A DNA stretch of 64,000 nt, taken from the NCBI RefSeq assembly GCF_004358105.1, contig NZ_SMYL01000014.1, forward strand, positions 1 through 64,000. The letters are read 5' to 3'. The first letter of the stretch is position 1. Every line of letters begins with the position of its first letter. The translations under genes were made by a program, and so were the position numbers. The DNA is from Sapientia aquatica (lineage in GTDB: Bacteria; Pseudomonadota; Gammaproteobacteria; Burkholderiales; Burkholderiaceae_D). A model generated the notes under the pieces. It saw only the letters and a program-made list of their open reading frames with translations, made no database searches and was not told the origin of the DNA. Positions 17,731 to 27,800 of this stretch are shown piece by piece.

Positions 17731-18534
17731 TCATTTTTTGAGCGTTGCGCCGATTTCCTTAATCCGTCGCTCGCCAATCGCCAGCCGCTCGTCCGAGGAA
17801 TGCACTGAGTAGTAACCCATCGCTAGCTCTTGCGGCGCTTTGACTGCCGAGGCGACCAAAAAGCCTACATTGGTAGCGGCTTTAAATTCCAGCGCGCCGT
17901 TGCCTTCTTCGAATACCGCCAACTCGCGCTCAAGCTGTTCGCCGTTGACCACAAGCTGCCCCGCTTGCGCGAAAGTCCATGCGATGTTGTGTTGACTGAC
18001 GGGTTGGTAAGTCCATTTGTCGCCGGCTTGCAATTCAACCCACAAATAACACACATCAAACGGCGCGGCGATTTGACTCACTAAGTTGTGATATTGGCCC
18101 ATTAACAACGTCACCGGACCAGCAGTCGGAACGTTCGTCGGTTGCAAAAATTGCGCGCTCGGCTCGGCCAATTCGTGCGAGGGCGGCAAAGCAAACCACG
18201 TTTGAAAACCTTGCATCTGCGTGCCATTAAGGGGTCGGGCTTTATGCCAAATTCCACCACCTGTCATCACCCATTCAACGCCGCGCTGCTTGACTAAATC
18301 AACCTGCCCGCTAGAAGTGGTGTGCTCCATATCAAACGTCAGTGGAAAGGTCAGCGTGGCAATACCGGAATGCGGATGAAAGCCGAAATTAGGCCCATCA
18401 CCAACCGCATCCACATAATCCAAAAAAATAAACGGCTTGAGCAATTGCCCCAAATCGCCGGGACTCATCAGCCGCGTAATTGGGCCGTGACGATTTCCAG
18501 CGGTACGCGCAACGATTTTTCGTGGACTGGTCAT
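17731..18534 (-). CDS. Pirin family protein
   Basis: 267 residues with the two-domain cupin fold of pirins. The N-terminal cupin has FGFHPHSGIATLTFPLTF, including the metal-binding histidines, and GVEWVMTGGGIWHKA with the further ligands. A smaller C-terminal domain carries the conserved MGYYSVHSSDERLAIGE end. Bacterial pirins have been linked to quercetin dioxygenase activity and redox or metabolic control; which applies here cannot be told. It has its own promoter region and is transcribed towards the sugar operon. Confidence 0.9.
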   Translation of the reverse strand: MTSPRKIVARTAGNRHGPITRLMSPGDLGQLLKPFIFLDYVDAVGDGPNFGFHPHSGIATLTFPLTFDMEHTTSSGQVDLVKQRGVEWVMTGGGIWHKARPLNGTQMQGFQTWFALPPSHELAEPSAQFLQPTNVPTAGPVTLLMGQYHNLVSQIAAPFDVCYLWVELQAGDKWTYQPVSQHNIAWTFAQAGQLVVNGEQLERELAVFEEGNGALEFKAATNVGFLVASAVKAPQELAMGYYSVHSSDERLAIGERRIKEIGATLKK

Positions 18535-18862
18535 GGAAGTCTCCTGGGTTGTGTAGCGGCAATTTTACCAACATTAGATCGATTGGATTAATCTGAATCC
18601 AAATTGTGTTGCTGCCCAAAGCGATTGAATTTGGCTGACTGAATTATGTTGAACCCTACCCGCGTTGCGTTGCTCACTTCGCGCAGCGATCGACAACCAT
18701 TCCCGTGACAAGGCAATGACAGAATCAATTTAGCAGCAGATTATGACCCGTAACTTGGTTGCAAATCCCCTAGCACCGATCTAGTGTTTTGGATTTAGGC
18801 GACTACAATACCCTCCGTATTACCGAATTAATTCGGCACCCATCGCATCCAAACAGACCGCA
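18535..18862. other. Divergent promoter region between pirin and cytochrome c genes
   Basis: 328 bp without a gene. It contains a perfect 14-bp palindrome, CCGAATTAATTCGG, at 18823-18836, only 27 bp before the cytochrome c ATG. That position fits a repressor site covering the promoter or leader. Nothing else recognisable. Confidence 0.35.
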
Positions 18863-19318
18863 ATGAAATCACACCAAAACCATGCTTCGCAGTTATCCAG
18901 CACACTAAAAGTAACAGCACAACTAGCCGTTGCCTTAACGATTACGAGCGTGAACCAATACGCCATCGCAACGGGCGATGCGATGGCTGGCGATCCGGCG
19001 GCGGGCAAAGCCTTGTTCAACAGCTTAGGTTGCGCGTCCTGCCACGCAATCGGCCCCGGCGCGCGGGCGGGATTTGGCCCTCAGCTTAACGGAGTGATAG
19101 GACGGGTTGCTGGCAGCACCGTGGACTACCAAAGCCGCTATTCTGCCGCCATGAAAAAATCCGGCATCGTTTGGTCTGAGCAAACTCTAACGAAATTCAT
19201 CAACTCACCAAACGACCTCGTACCGGGCACAAATATGCGGTTTTGGGGACTGAGCAATGAAACCAAACTCGCCAATTTACTCGCCTATTTAAAAACCTTC
19301 CCCGCCAACCCCAAATAG
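18863..19318 (+). CDS. Periplasmic class I cytochrome c
   Basis: 151 residues. The N-terminal region is a long hydrophobic export signal (about 1-38). The haem-binding motif is CASCH (near residue 57), preceded by AGKALFNSLG. The distal methionine ligand is in PGTNMRFWG (near 127). The protein resembles mono-haem cytochromes of the c2/c550 type. It probably passes electrons between periplasmic or membrane partners; the cytochrome b561 encoded 195 bp downstream is a possible partner. Confidence 0.9.
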   Translation: MKSHQNHASQLSSTLKVTAQLAVALTITSVNQYAIATGDAMAGDPAAGKALFNSLGCASCHAIGPGARAGFGPQLNGVIGRVAGSTVDYQSRYSAAMKKSGIVWSEQTLTKFINSPNDLVPGTNMRFWGLSNETKLANLLAYLKTFPANPK

Positions 19319-19513
19319 CGCCCAACAATTCCAACTCAACATGACCGCTTTATGACAAAGCGCATGCTATCCCCATTATTTTTTGCTTTTATGAGGGAAT
19401 GCGAATAAGGTTACAAAAAGTGTCTTTAAGCAACATTGGTTGACCATATAATAAGCGGCGCAATTGCCACATGACCACAACCAATATCAATTAAACCCCT
19501 CAGGGAGACACGC

Positions 19514-20044
19514 ATGACCACGCCGACTAGCTACGATTCAAAGACCATTTTCTACCACTGGATTAGCGTTCTGCTGATTTTGACGCTCTGGATACTAGGC
19601 CAAAATATCGACAACTTCGCCAAAGGCGACCCGCGCGTTATCGCGCGCAGCATCCACATTACCTTAGGCGTACTACTCAGCGTGGTGTACGTTTTACGCA
19701 TTAAATGGAAATTTACCGCCGCGCAAAAGCTACCCCAAGCCACCCCCGGCACCGCAGGAAAGCTCGCCATCGGCGTGCATCATTTGCTGTACTTAATCCT
19801 TGGCTTGATTTTGATTCTCGGCATTGCAGCGGTATGGATTCGTGGCGATAACATTTTTAATTTATTCCGCGTTCCAGCGTTCCCAACCACGGACAAAGAA
19901 TTACGCGAAACCGTGACTGATATCCACGGATTATTGGCGAATGCCTTGCTGGTGTTAGCAGCAGGACATGCGTTGATGGCGATATGGCATCAGGTGATTT
20001 TGAAAGACGGTGTTTTGAAACGGGTGTGGCCGTCTTTGAAATAA
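19514..20044 (+). CDS. Cytochrome b561 family membrane protein
   Basis: 176 residues with four predicted membrane helices and haem-ligand histidines in YHWISV, IHITLG, VHHLLYL and DIHGLLANAL ... AGHALMAIWHQ, the prokaryotic b561 (CybB-like) pattern. A GGGAG ribosome binding site precedes the ATG. Members oxidise ubiquinol or act as superoxide:quinone oxidoreductases. A conserved inverted repeat follows the stop. Confidence 0.9.
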   Translation: MTTPTSYDSKTIFYHWISVLLILTLWILGQNIDNFAKGDPRVIARSIHITLGVLLSVVYVLRIKWKFTAAQKLPQATPGTAGKLAIGVHHLLYLILGLILILGIAAVWIRGDNIFNLFRVPAFPTTDKELRETVTDIHGLLANALLVLAAGHALMAIWHQVILKDGVLKRVWPSLK

Positions 20045-20054
20045 ATGTTGGTTC

Positions 20055-20101
20055 AGTGGCGCGGGCAACAGAGCGATTTGCTTAGTCCGACCCGCGCCAC
20101 T
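20055..20101. terminator. Perfect 11-bp inverted repeat after cytochrome b561
   Basis: AGTGGCGCGGG at 20055-20065 and CCCGCGCCACT at 20091-20101 are exact reverse complements with 25 bases between. It lies between two converging genes, the place for a two-way terminator, but there is no T run, so a factor-independent terminator is not certain. Confidence 0.5.
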
Positions 20102-20220
20102 GTAGTTTGCCTGCACTTACATTTGCTGAACTGAATTTGCCGACGTCATGAATGGGCGCAGTATTTACAACGTCGCCCACGCCAACCAAACCGATCGAGA
20201 TTTTGACACACCGCAGCCAG

Positions 20221-21543
20221 TCAAATCCGCCCTGTAATCCGCAATAACATCACGCTACTCGCCACCAACAAGCCACTCAGTAAATAAATAGCGAGATCCA
20301 TACTGCCAGTCGCCATTTTGATTTGACCGATGACATACGGACTGACGATTCCACTGGTAATGCCTACGCTACTGATTAATGCCACGCCGCTGGCGGCCAT
20401 GTTGTTGGATAGGTGGGACGTGGGGATGGCCCAGAATATCGGTAACGCTGCAAAGATCAGTGTTGTTGCCACCGACAGCAGCGCCATCGTCAACACAAAG
20501 TTGGCGGGGTGGGTTGTTAATAGCACTAGCGCTGCTGCACCACCCAGCGCGCAGCAAACAAAATGGCCTACCCGTTCATTCTGGCGATCAGAGCGACGCG
20601 AAATCGCAATGATGCCAATGATAGCCAGCGCATTAGGAATGACTGAATAAAGACTAATCGACACCACATTCGTGACACCAAAATCACGGATCATGGCGGG
20701 CATCCAAAAGCTCAACGTGAGCGATGCGCAGGTTAGGGAAAAATAGACAAACGCAAATAAATACACCCGCATCGTCGTAAGCAAGGCCAGCAAGGTCGGC
20801 GTATCTATCTGAGCCGAACCAACATTATCAATGGCAAGGTTGTCGGCAATGCGCTGCTTCTCGGCCTGATTCAACCATTGGGCGTCGTGCGGTTTATCGT
20901 CCAAATAAAAATAAGCAATGAGCGCCAACATAATCGCTGGCGAGCCTTCGATTAAAAACATCCATTGCCAACCAAACATACCCAAAACGCCGCCCATGCT
21001 TTGCATGATCCAACCCGACACCAAGCCGCCGAGCACGCCAGCGACTGCCACCCCAGCAAAAAAAACCGCAAGCACCGCAGCGCGTCGGGTGGGTGGAAAC
21101 CAATAAGTGAGGTACAACACAATGCCAGGGAAAAATCCGGCTTCAAACACACCCAGCAAGAATCGCAGCGCATAAAAATCAGTAGCGTTCCTCACAAACA
21201 TCATGCCAACCGAAACCAAGCCCCATAACAACATAATGCGGACAAAGGTTTTGCGGGCACCGATTTTTTCTAGCAGCAAATTGCTTGGCACCTCAAACAG
21301 CACATAGCCAATATAAAAAACCGCTGCGCCGATGCCATACATCGCATCGCTAAATCCTAAATCAGTCTTCATCTGCAATTGTGCGAAGCCGATATTGATG
21401 CGATCTAAAAATGAAACCACGTAACAGACAAATAAAAACGGAATGATGCGTAGGGCGATTTTTCGATACAGCTTATTATCGAATTCGCTGTCTTTAATGA
21501 GCGCCGAAGTGGCATTGGGGATGGGAATCGATTGTTCAATCAT
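20221..21543 (-). CDS. MFS transporter, anion:cation symporter (ACS) family
   Basis: 440 residues and about 12 membrane helices. The signature LDRINIGFAQLQM near the start and GYVLFEVPSNLLLEKIGARK after helix 2 identify the ACS/phthalate-permease branch, which imports organic anions such as aromatic acids, tartrate or hexonates. It is followed upstream by the remains of an aromatic FAD monooxygenase locus, so it likely served uptake of an aromatic acid. It appears intact. Confidence 0.9.
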   Translation of the reverse strand: MIEQSIPIPNATSALIKDSEFDNKLYRKIALRIIPFLFVCYVVSFLDRINIGFAQLQMKTDLGFSDAMYGIGAAVFYIGYVLFEVPSNLLLEKIGARKTFVRIMLLWGLVSVGMMFVRNATDFYALRFLLGVFEAGFFPGIVLYLTYWFPPTRRAAVLAVFFAGVAVAGVLGGLVSGWIMQSMGGVLGMFGWQWMFLIEGSPAIMLALIAYFYLDDKPHDAQWLNQAEKQRIADNLAIDNVGSAQIDTPTLLALLTTMRVYLFAFVYFSLTCASLTLSFWMPAMIRDFGVTNVVSISLYSVIPNALAIIGIIAISRRSDRQNERVGHFVCCALGGAAALVLLTTHPANFVLTMALLSVATTLIFAALPIFWAIPTSHLSNNMAASGVALISSVGITSGIVSPYVIGQIKMATGSMDLAIYLLSGLLVASSVMLLRITGRI

Positions 21544-21612
21544 GGCAGTCTCGCGTCATGTTTTTTGTTGGATGATGTTTAGCGCGCCCGCACCGACGTC
21601 GGCGCGCGCTAA

Positions 21613-21909
21613 CTGCTTTGGTTCAGCAATCACGCACGGCTTCCCATGCGGATTATTTTGCTGCGCATCGACCGGCATCCTAACCCTGTGCCAGTTGCGG
21701 AACACGCGGATTCACCTCCTCCCAATTTGGGCGGTTTGCTTTTTTTGGATGCCTCCGATCATTTGGTCGCGCAACGCTATGACGCGAGCGACGGCAGCTT
21801 TTATTTGATTCGACCAGACCAGCATGTTTGTGCGCGCTGGCGTCAGGTGAATTTGGCGCTGATCGAACAAGCGCTACTCCGAGCCTGCGGCATTAATCAT
21901 TCCGTTTAG
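21613..21909 (+). pseudogene. C-terminal fragment of an aromatic-ring FAD monooxygenase
   Basis: The frame from about 21640 to 21909 matches the end of MhpA-type 3-(3-hydroxyphenyl)propionate hydroxylases, with ASDHLVAQRYDASDGSFYLI and RPDQHVCARWR as hallmark C-terminal motifs. The roughly 450 residues that should precede are missing: the frame closes at 21610-21612 and the MFS promoter lies just beyond. It is the usual upstream neighbour of the DUF2783 gene at 21975, so the order is conserved but the enzyme is deleted. Confidence 0.75.
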
Positions 21910-21974
21910 CTGACGCAGAAATGCTGCGTCGCCCTCATCTCTTTTAGTAACGTCAACGCATCGAAAGGACAATC

Positions 21975-22175
21975 ATGTCGATTAATACCGCCGCCAATAT
22001 CACCAATCACGATTTATTTTATGACTGGCTAATTCAATGCCACCGTGATTTAAGTGACGCCCAAAGTCAGGCGTTGAATGCGCGCCTGATTTTGATTCTT
22101 GCTAACCACATCGGTGATCTAGCAACACTTCTGGACGCTATGAGCACTGCGCGGGAATCCGATAGGTCCGGCTAG
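21975..22175 (+). CDS. DUF2783 small protein, probably with an altered C-terminus
   Basis: 66 residues. The central segment LSDAQSQALNARLILILANHIGD is characteristic of DUF2783, a small helical protein encoded next to aromatic FAD monooxygenases. A GAAAGGA ribosome binding site precedes the ATG. The last residues (SDRSG) lie past a junction near 22150, where the opposite strand starts to encode a desaturase fragment, so the natural C-terminus may be lost. With its monooxygenase gone it probably has no partner. Confidence 0.7.
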   Translation: MSINTAANITNHDLFYDWLIQCHRDLSDAQSQALNARLILILANHIGDLATLLDAMSTARESDRSG

Positions 22176-22493
22176 GCCTACCAACGTACCTAAATATACA
22201 AAGAGGTATTCCATCCAGATTGGACATTGATAGCTGTTATGGATCAGTTTACGGTGGCTACCCAATGAGTGACCCACCAATAAAACTAACCCTGTACTTG
22301 CGACGAAGAGCGTTATGGCAGTCAAAGAGCATGTAAAAAAGCCGCCTACTACCGCGCTGACTGCCATGACTAAAAACCATATTGACTTAATGAACGAATA
22401 GCGAACTTGCCCGACAACCACACTCAAATTAGATCTCGATTGAACCCGGTGAGCGAGCAGATTTTCATGACTATTTTGCATAAAGGACTCCAT
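22119..22493 (-). pseudogene. N-terminal fragment of an acyl-CoA desaturase-like membrane protein
   Basis: The frame begins like a fatty acid desaturase: two membrane helices, the first histidine box GHSLGSHRKLIHNS (near residue 75-88), then the next hydrophobic segment. Homology ends at LVGLAGPIG, and a few unrelated residues precede a stop. The remaining two histidine boxes needed for the di-iron centre are absent, so it cannot be active. It lies 29 bp downstream of the DCC-family gene and was probably part of that operon. The break coincides with the end of DUF2783 on the other strand, indicating one deletion joint. Confidence 0.7.
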
Positions 22494-22522
22494 TCTGTAA
22501 GAGGGAAATTCGCATTGCTATT

Positions 22523-22933
22523 TCATTTAATTTGATTCAGATTATTGATGTAGCGAATACCGAAAATTTTCAATAATGCTGCTCTGAATGCCTTACAAAT
22601 TGGATAAAAAATCTGTGCGCCAAACCTAGTTCTGAATACGTAATAGTTGATCGTGTTGAATGCTCCAGAGGCTGAACTCAAAAGCGTCAACATGTGAATT
22701 GCGTCTGGCCCATAATAAATCGCGCCATCAAACTTAAGAACCATACCCTGATCGATATCCAATCCAGCTGCGGTAATTTCAGCTAACAATTGGCTTGGTC
22801 GACGTGCGTCAACCAAATGCAACTCGCCTACTGCTGCACGAATACGAATATATTTGCTATACATTTTGCAGACGGGACATTCACCGTCATACACTAGCCA
22901 AACGTCTTTCGCAGATGAATTTTGGTTATCCAT
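22523..22933 (-). CDS. DCC (DUF393) family thiol-disulfide oxidoreductase-like protein
   Basis: 136 residues. The DxxCxxC motif is present as YDGECPVCKMYSKY (near residue 16-29), with the family's DARRPSQLL and YYGPDAIHML segments. These small proteins have a thioredoxin-like fold, and their biochemical role is unsettled. It is divergent from the ArsR regulator at 23013 with 79 bp between starts, so that regulator probably controls it. Confidence 0.88.
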   Translation of the reverse strand: MDNQNSSAKDVWLVYDGECPVCKMYSKYIRIRAAVGELHLVDARRPSQLLAEITAAGLDIDQGMVLKFDGAIYYGPDAIHMLTLLSSASGAFNTINYYVFRTRFGAQIFYPICKAFRAALLKIFGIRYINNLNQIK

Positions 22934-23012
22934 GCGTGATCCTTTTGATTCAAGAGTTAAGTGGCGCGTTTGGTGGTATAATACATCGTATTTAACTAAT
23001 TAGCTAAATAAA

Positions 23013-23336
23013 ATGAAGATCGATAAAATATTTGAAGCTTTAGCATCAAATCCACGCCGTAAAATTTTGGCCTACTTGTCCGAATCGTCTATGACCGCAG
23101 GAGAAATTGCTGAACGGTTTGAGATGACAAAACCGTCGCTTTCTAAGCATTTGAAGATTCTAGAAAGTGCTGATTTGATCAAGAGTGAGAAAAAAGGGCA
23201 ATTCGTCCACTACAGCTTAGCGGATGATAATTTGATTGGGACGCTCCATAGTTGCTTAGCCACAGTGTGCCCAGTTGGAGGGCCATTAGTTAGGGAAAGC
23301 GCTGCAAAAGCGAAGAAAAATGCAGAAAGAACTTAG
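23013..23336 (+). CDS. ArsR-family winged-helix repressor
   Basis: 107 residues. It has the ArsR fold with ALASNPRRKILAYL, the recognition helix MTKPSLSKHLKILESADLI, and the wing KKGQFVHYSLA. The C-terminus lacks an obvious cysteine metal site (one Cys pair, SCLATVC, near residue 88). It is related to SdpR-like members. The preceding intergenic region contains the AT-rich ATTTAACTAATTAGCTAAAT overlapping imperfect palindrome at about 22990-23009, a plausible binding site for both divergent genes. Confidence 0.88.
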   Translation: MKIDKIFEALASNPRRKILAYLSESSMTAGEIAERFEMTKPSLSKHLKILESADLIKSEKKGQFVHYSLADDNLIGTLHSCLATVCPVGGPLVRESAAKAKKNAERT

Positions 23337-23412
23337 CTATTAGTGAACACGGCTACATCAATAAAACTTCAAATGCCAAACATTTTTTCCACTTAAGTTG
23401 GATTTCTGCCTA

Positions 23413-24039
23413 TTAACCTAGGGTCGAAAGTCGGTTTCCGGTTGAAATAAATTTTGGCAAGCATAAACCTAATAATGCACCAATCAGATGGGCCTGCCAG
23501 GCGATGTTCACCCCAACAGGAAGACTAGAAAAAACTGACTGCGTATTAGTGATGTCGATCCAAGTTTTTAGTATCGCTAACCCACTAACTAGAGTGACGA
23601 CAATCTTCATGCTACTGCTTTCTCTCCAAAAGACGCTGCCAGCATAAACACCAATTGCCGTTAAAACTCCAGATGATCCCCTGTAAATGATCAATTCAGG
23701 AAAAGCTATTAGTAACGATAGCGAAATAAATGTTGCGGATAAAAATACAAAAAATAAAAAATATCTCCGCGACGTCGTTGACTCGACTGTTCGGCTGACT
23801 AAATACATTGAACTAATATCGATGATGGCATGCTGGGCAGAAAAATGAACCAGATGACCGGTCCAAATCCGCCAAAATTCCCCTCCCAAAATAGCTCGCC
23901 GGTCAAATTCTAATGTTGCACAATACGTCTCCGGTGCTATCGCTAGTGCAACGCAGGCTAACGCCAAAAATACGGAAGCTGGAAGAGATTTAAGCACGAT
24001 GAGATTTGATTTGGAAAAGCACCGCAAGCGCCATCGCAA
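23413..24039 (-). CDS. rrtA: Rhombosortase (rhomboid-family membrane protease)
   Basis: About 200 residues, six predicted membrane helices. Rhomboid elements are visible: GHLVHFSAQHAIID in place of the usual histidine/asparagine helix, the nucleophile serine in YRGSSGVLTA, and the catalytic histidine in WQAHLIGALLG. The compact form and RGSSG motif match rhombosortase. Those proteases cleave proteins carrying a GlyGly-CTERM tail. The gene overlaps the rhombotarget lipoprotein gene by 50 bp (an internal GTG near 24000 would give a shorter overlap). The direct upstream neighbour has the matching C-terminal tail, so substrate and enzyme are adjacent. Confidence 0.8.
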   Translation of the reverse strand: MRWRLRCFSKSNLIVLKSLPASVFLALACVALAIAPETYCATLEFDRRAILGGEFWRIWTGHLVHFSAQHAIIDISSMYLVSRTVESTTSRRYFLFFVFLSATFISLSLLIAFPELIIYRGSSGVLTAIGVYAGSVFWRESSSMKIVVTLVSGLAILKTWIDITNTQSVFSSLPVGVNIAWQAHLIGALLGLCLPKFISTGNRLSTLG

Positions 24040-24823
24040 TCAATAAGCTCAACCAACCCCAATCTCCACCGCTGCGATAGCCTGGCTTATTTTCAACCCT
24101 AATTGAAGAGTCTGTTTTGATGCGCTCCCGGAACTTATCAAGTTCATTTTGCAACTGAGGGATTAGATTATCAACGGCCTGATTGAAGCCTTCCAATCGA
24201 CCTATCCGAGAACTCTCGCTGAACCCAGACATCGACGCGCTACCTTTGATCTGGCTTGTTCCTGGCGCTCTAAATAAAAGCTTTCGGCTTTTAACATCAA
24301 AAACAGAAGCGTCGAGTAGAGTTTGAATATCGTATTTATCGCCATGTACAACGTAAGCGCCAATAATGGTCCAATAGAGAACCGATAATTCATTAGAATC
24401 GTTGAACTGGACTTGGTCATAAGAAAGTAACGCAACCACCTCGACGTTGAACATTCGAGCAACCTGATCAAGATTCTCAAATCCACCTTTAGCGCGCAGA
24501 TATTGAGTCGGAATAATTTCTATGGTTGAGATGAATTGTTGATTCCCAAATGCTGCCTTTACACGCTCAAGCAGACGACTTTTATCAGCTTCACTCGGCC
24601 CACTACCCCAACCAGCGCCCGGAACAAAAGCCACGCCAACGCGAACCGGTGGACGGAGATAAGTCACTGAAGGCTGCATTTGAGGTGCGGTTTTGGCATC
24701 CGGATATAGATAATCGACAATGCTTCCCGTCTGTTTCACTTCACCATGTGTCACCATTGATGCACAACCGACCAAAACGAACACGGCCATGCTAATCAAC
24801 ATTAAATAGAGTCTCTTCATCAT
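23990..24823 (-). CDS. Rhombotarget lipoprotein with GlyGly-CTERM sorting tail
   Basis: About 277 residues from the ATG at 24823, which has a GGGGGC ribosome binding site; an upstream in-frame ATG lacks support. The signal peptide ends in the lipobox LVGC (lipidated Cys near residue 19-20). The body contains the family's RVGVAFVPG and VVALLSYDQVQF segments. The C-terminus has GYRSGGDWGWLSLL, a membrane helix and a basic end (KSHRA): the GlyGly-CTERM signal that rhombosortase cleaves. The mature protein is therefore expected to be N-terminally lipidated and C-terminally trimmed. Confidence 0.85.
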   Translation of the reverse strand: MMKRLYLMLISMAVFVLVGCASMVTHGEVKQTGSIVDYLYPDAKTAPQMQPSVTYLRPPVRVGVAFVPGAGWGSGPSEADKSRLLERVKAAFGNQQFISTIEIIPTQYLRAKGGFENLDQVARMFNVEVVALLSYDQVQFNDSNELSVLYWTIIGAYVVHGDKYDIQTLLDASVFDVKSRKLLFRAPGTSQIKGSASMSGFSESSRIGRLEGFNQAVDNLIPQLQNELDKFRERIKTDSSIRVENKPGYRSGGDWGWLSLLIAMALAVLFQIKSHRA

Positions 24824-24885
24824 GCCCCCATAGGGTAAATAGCCAATTAGTTCGAATGAAATTTCAACATAACTCACATTACAAC

Positions 24886-27800
24886 CTAATTCACCATATC
24901 TAATACTCCGTTTGTAGCGAGGTAATAAGCATCCGCCGACCTTCCAAAAATACTTTGAATCACGTCGTCCGTCTTTTGCATATCTTGGCCACGTTCTATA
25001 TAGAATGCCTTACAGGGTTCCTTATCATCAAAACTAGAGTAGAGAACTGGAATTTGTGCCGGTGGATTAACTAGGACCTGATGATGGTGACCTGAAAAAA
25101 TAATTCCAACAATTTTTGTTCCAGAAATTGAGTGAATATTCCACTTGGAAGGCATGAATGAACTAAGAGCGAGAACAACGTTTAGTCCTGGCTTACTAAC
25201 CGTTACCTCGTATTGCGATTGCGGCTCAATGCTCGCACCAGAACCCAAACTCATCATATATTCTCGGGAATAAAAATTGCCCCGTGCCTGCTTACCATCA
25301 TGATCACCGCCGGCCAACAATTGAAAAGTTCGTGGAAGCCTACTTTTAAATGCGCTGCAGGCATCAATAATATTTAGCGTTGGCTTATTTTGACTAGTCG
25401 ATTGCTGTTGCTCTAAAGGGAGCTGATCGCCCAGCTTTTGCGGATTTTGAAAATTCGCTATCGGTTGACTATTCGAACATGCAGCAAGCAAGCGCTTGTT
25501 GTTGGTTTCAAGCTTTGGAGTATCTGGAGAATCGTTGTAAAGTGTGCCCACAATTGGATTGCCGACAAAATCATAGCGGACCACCACAGTGGAGTGTGAA
25601 GTGGCATTCGCACAATCAAAAAAAGAGACAGAAATCGCATTAAATGAAGGTTTTCCAAATACTGTGACCGCAGGATCAAAGACTGCCTTTTGCTTGAACT
25701 GAATCATATTGTTTTTGACGAATCGTTGACTTAGGTCTTCAAATAGCTTTGGTGACGGTGTGGGTGAATCCATGGGATTCCAATTCCCATTTATTGAAAT
25801 GTCAGGAACAGCAACACCCTGATCTCGCCAAACACAAAGTGATTTAAACATGCCAATAGGGTAGTCGATAGATGAAGTATTACCGATTACCTGGATAACA
25901 CGATTTCTATCCGCTGTTAATACTACATTTCCAGCTTCATCCAGAAAATCGACTATGAGCGACTTATAGATTCCATCCTCGCAGTGCACTTCCGCATGAT
26001 ATTGCATCGATTTATAGCCGACATTATCAAAAAATTTGATCTCTTTGCTCTCTTGTCGCAACACCATAGTCGGATACATTTCATTCAGATTGATTGAAAG
26101 ATAGTCGAGTGACGCGCCACTCTCAGGATCTCCCAACTTAATCCATAGTTGAGGTCTGTTATTGGGCGGATAAGGGGTTGCCACGGTTGCAGCGTTCTCC
26201 ACATTGCCCTGTGCTGTGATTTGATCACTGACTACATCCCCCAGTCCAGCCTGTCGAATTTGTACCGTAGAGTGTCCGTGCTTAGCTATCAGCCCATAAA
26301 TACCTAATGCTGCCATTAGCAAAACTACCCACACTACCCATTCTGATGCGACCGAAAATTGGCCTTTTGTTTGGGGCAAGATTTCGCCCTTGGAAAGCGC
26401 TGCATCAAGCTCTACATCTTGCGTTTGCTTCGCGGAAGCAATAAAAACTTCTTGGTCTGGCGCCTCAATTTCCTGCGCTGGCAAATCAAATTGTGTTGAC
26501 GCATCACTTTGAGTCGCCATGGATGGCAGGGGAGCATTCGATTCAATGCCTGTTTTACTTATCGCGGGAGGCACAGGCGCAAACCAAGCCACGCCCATGA
26601 ATACTATTCCAGCGGCAATCATCGCGAAGATATTGCCAAGTTGCCCTAAAGATCCAAAATCAAATAATACTAATTTAACTGCAGCCAAAACCAGCAAGAG
26701 CGCGCCAGCGGTCCACATCACTCTCGATCTGGCCTGAGTTGCCCACCAAGCTATCCCTGCGCCAAAAATCGCCCACATCAATGACACCATTCCAGGCAAG
26801 TTCATTTTACTTACATCAGCCACCGTCAGGTAGGCACTATTAGGACCAAAACCACGAAGTAACATTGCTTGAAGTACTAATGCAGTACAAAATACCGTCA
26901 CCGCTCCGCGAGCAGCCGGAAATAGTGATTCAAATTTACTGGAGTTATAAATAGAGAGAAGTAAGAATCCTAGTGCCAGCAATTCGAAACAAATTGGCCA
27001 TGGTCCCCGTTGAATATAAAGCAAAGTGACTAAAATCAAGGCTACAGCAACAGCCCTAAAATGAAATGTGCGAACTGTTGACGCCCAAATCGAGCTTGGT
27101 TGAATACACAATTTAGCCCAATATGCGGCGACAAACATCGCAAGTACAACAACAGTACCGCAGAAAAATTCCGTATCGATTTTAAAATCAATATTAGCCC
27201 TAATCGCCCACGACACGATAAGCAGCGGAAATACGATCAACACAAAAGATACGGCTTGATCACGCTTGTTATCCAGCGTTCTACGTCCAACTCTCCAAAC
27301 AAAAATCAATACGACGACAGGAACAAAAATCAGAAAAGCTAGCGAGCAATAAGCATCTGCACGGAGTGATGCCCAAGTACCTGTAACCAAAATTGCGAGA
27401 GTTAACAAATTAACCCATCCAGCACGTACCGCAATTTTCGGGATAACAAATGCCAGTAATAACGTTGCCATAAGTAGGGATCCAAAGATCCATTGCGGCA
27501 GCATTTCAATGTTTAACCTTACTAACTCATGCAGTATTGCCAGCCCAGCCCAACCAACTGCCGCGATACTGAGCAACCCCGATAACCCTATTTTCCTACG
27601 TCGTGCGATTTCGCCTGCCATACCTAACAGTGCGGCAGCCAAAATCCGATTCCCAAAAAGACTATTCAAAAATACGTGGTCTGACGATAACTTTACGATT
27701 GAGTTACTAACATGCACCAAGCCTAAAAGTAAGATTATTCCGCAAAGAACTTCTTCCGTAGATTTTGAAAATTTCAACCGTGTAGCGCATGCGAATAGTG

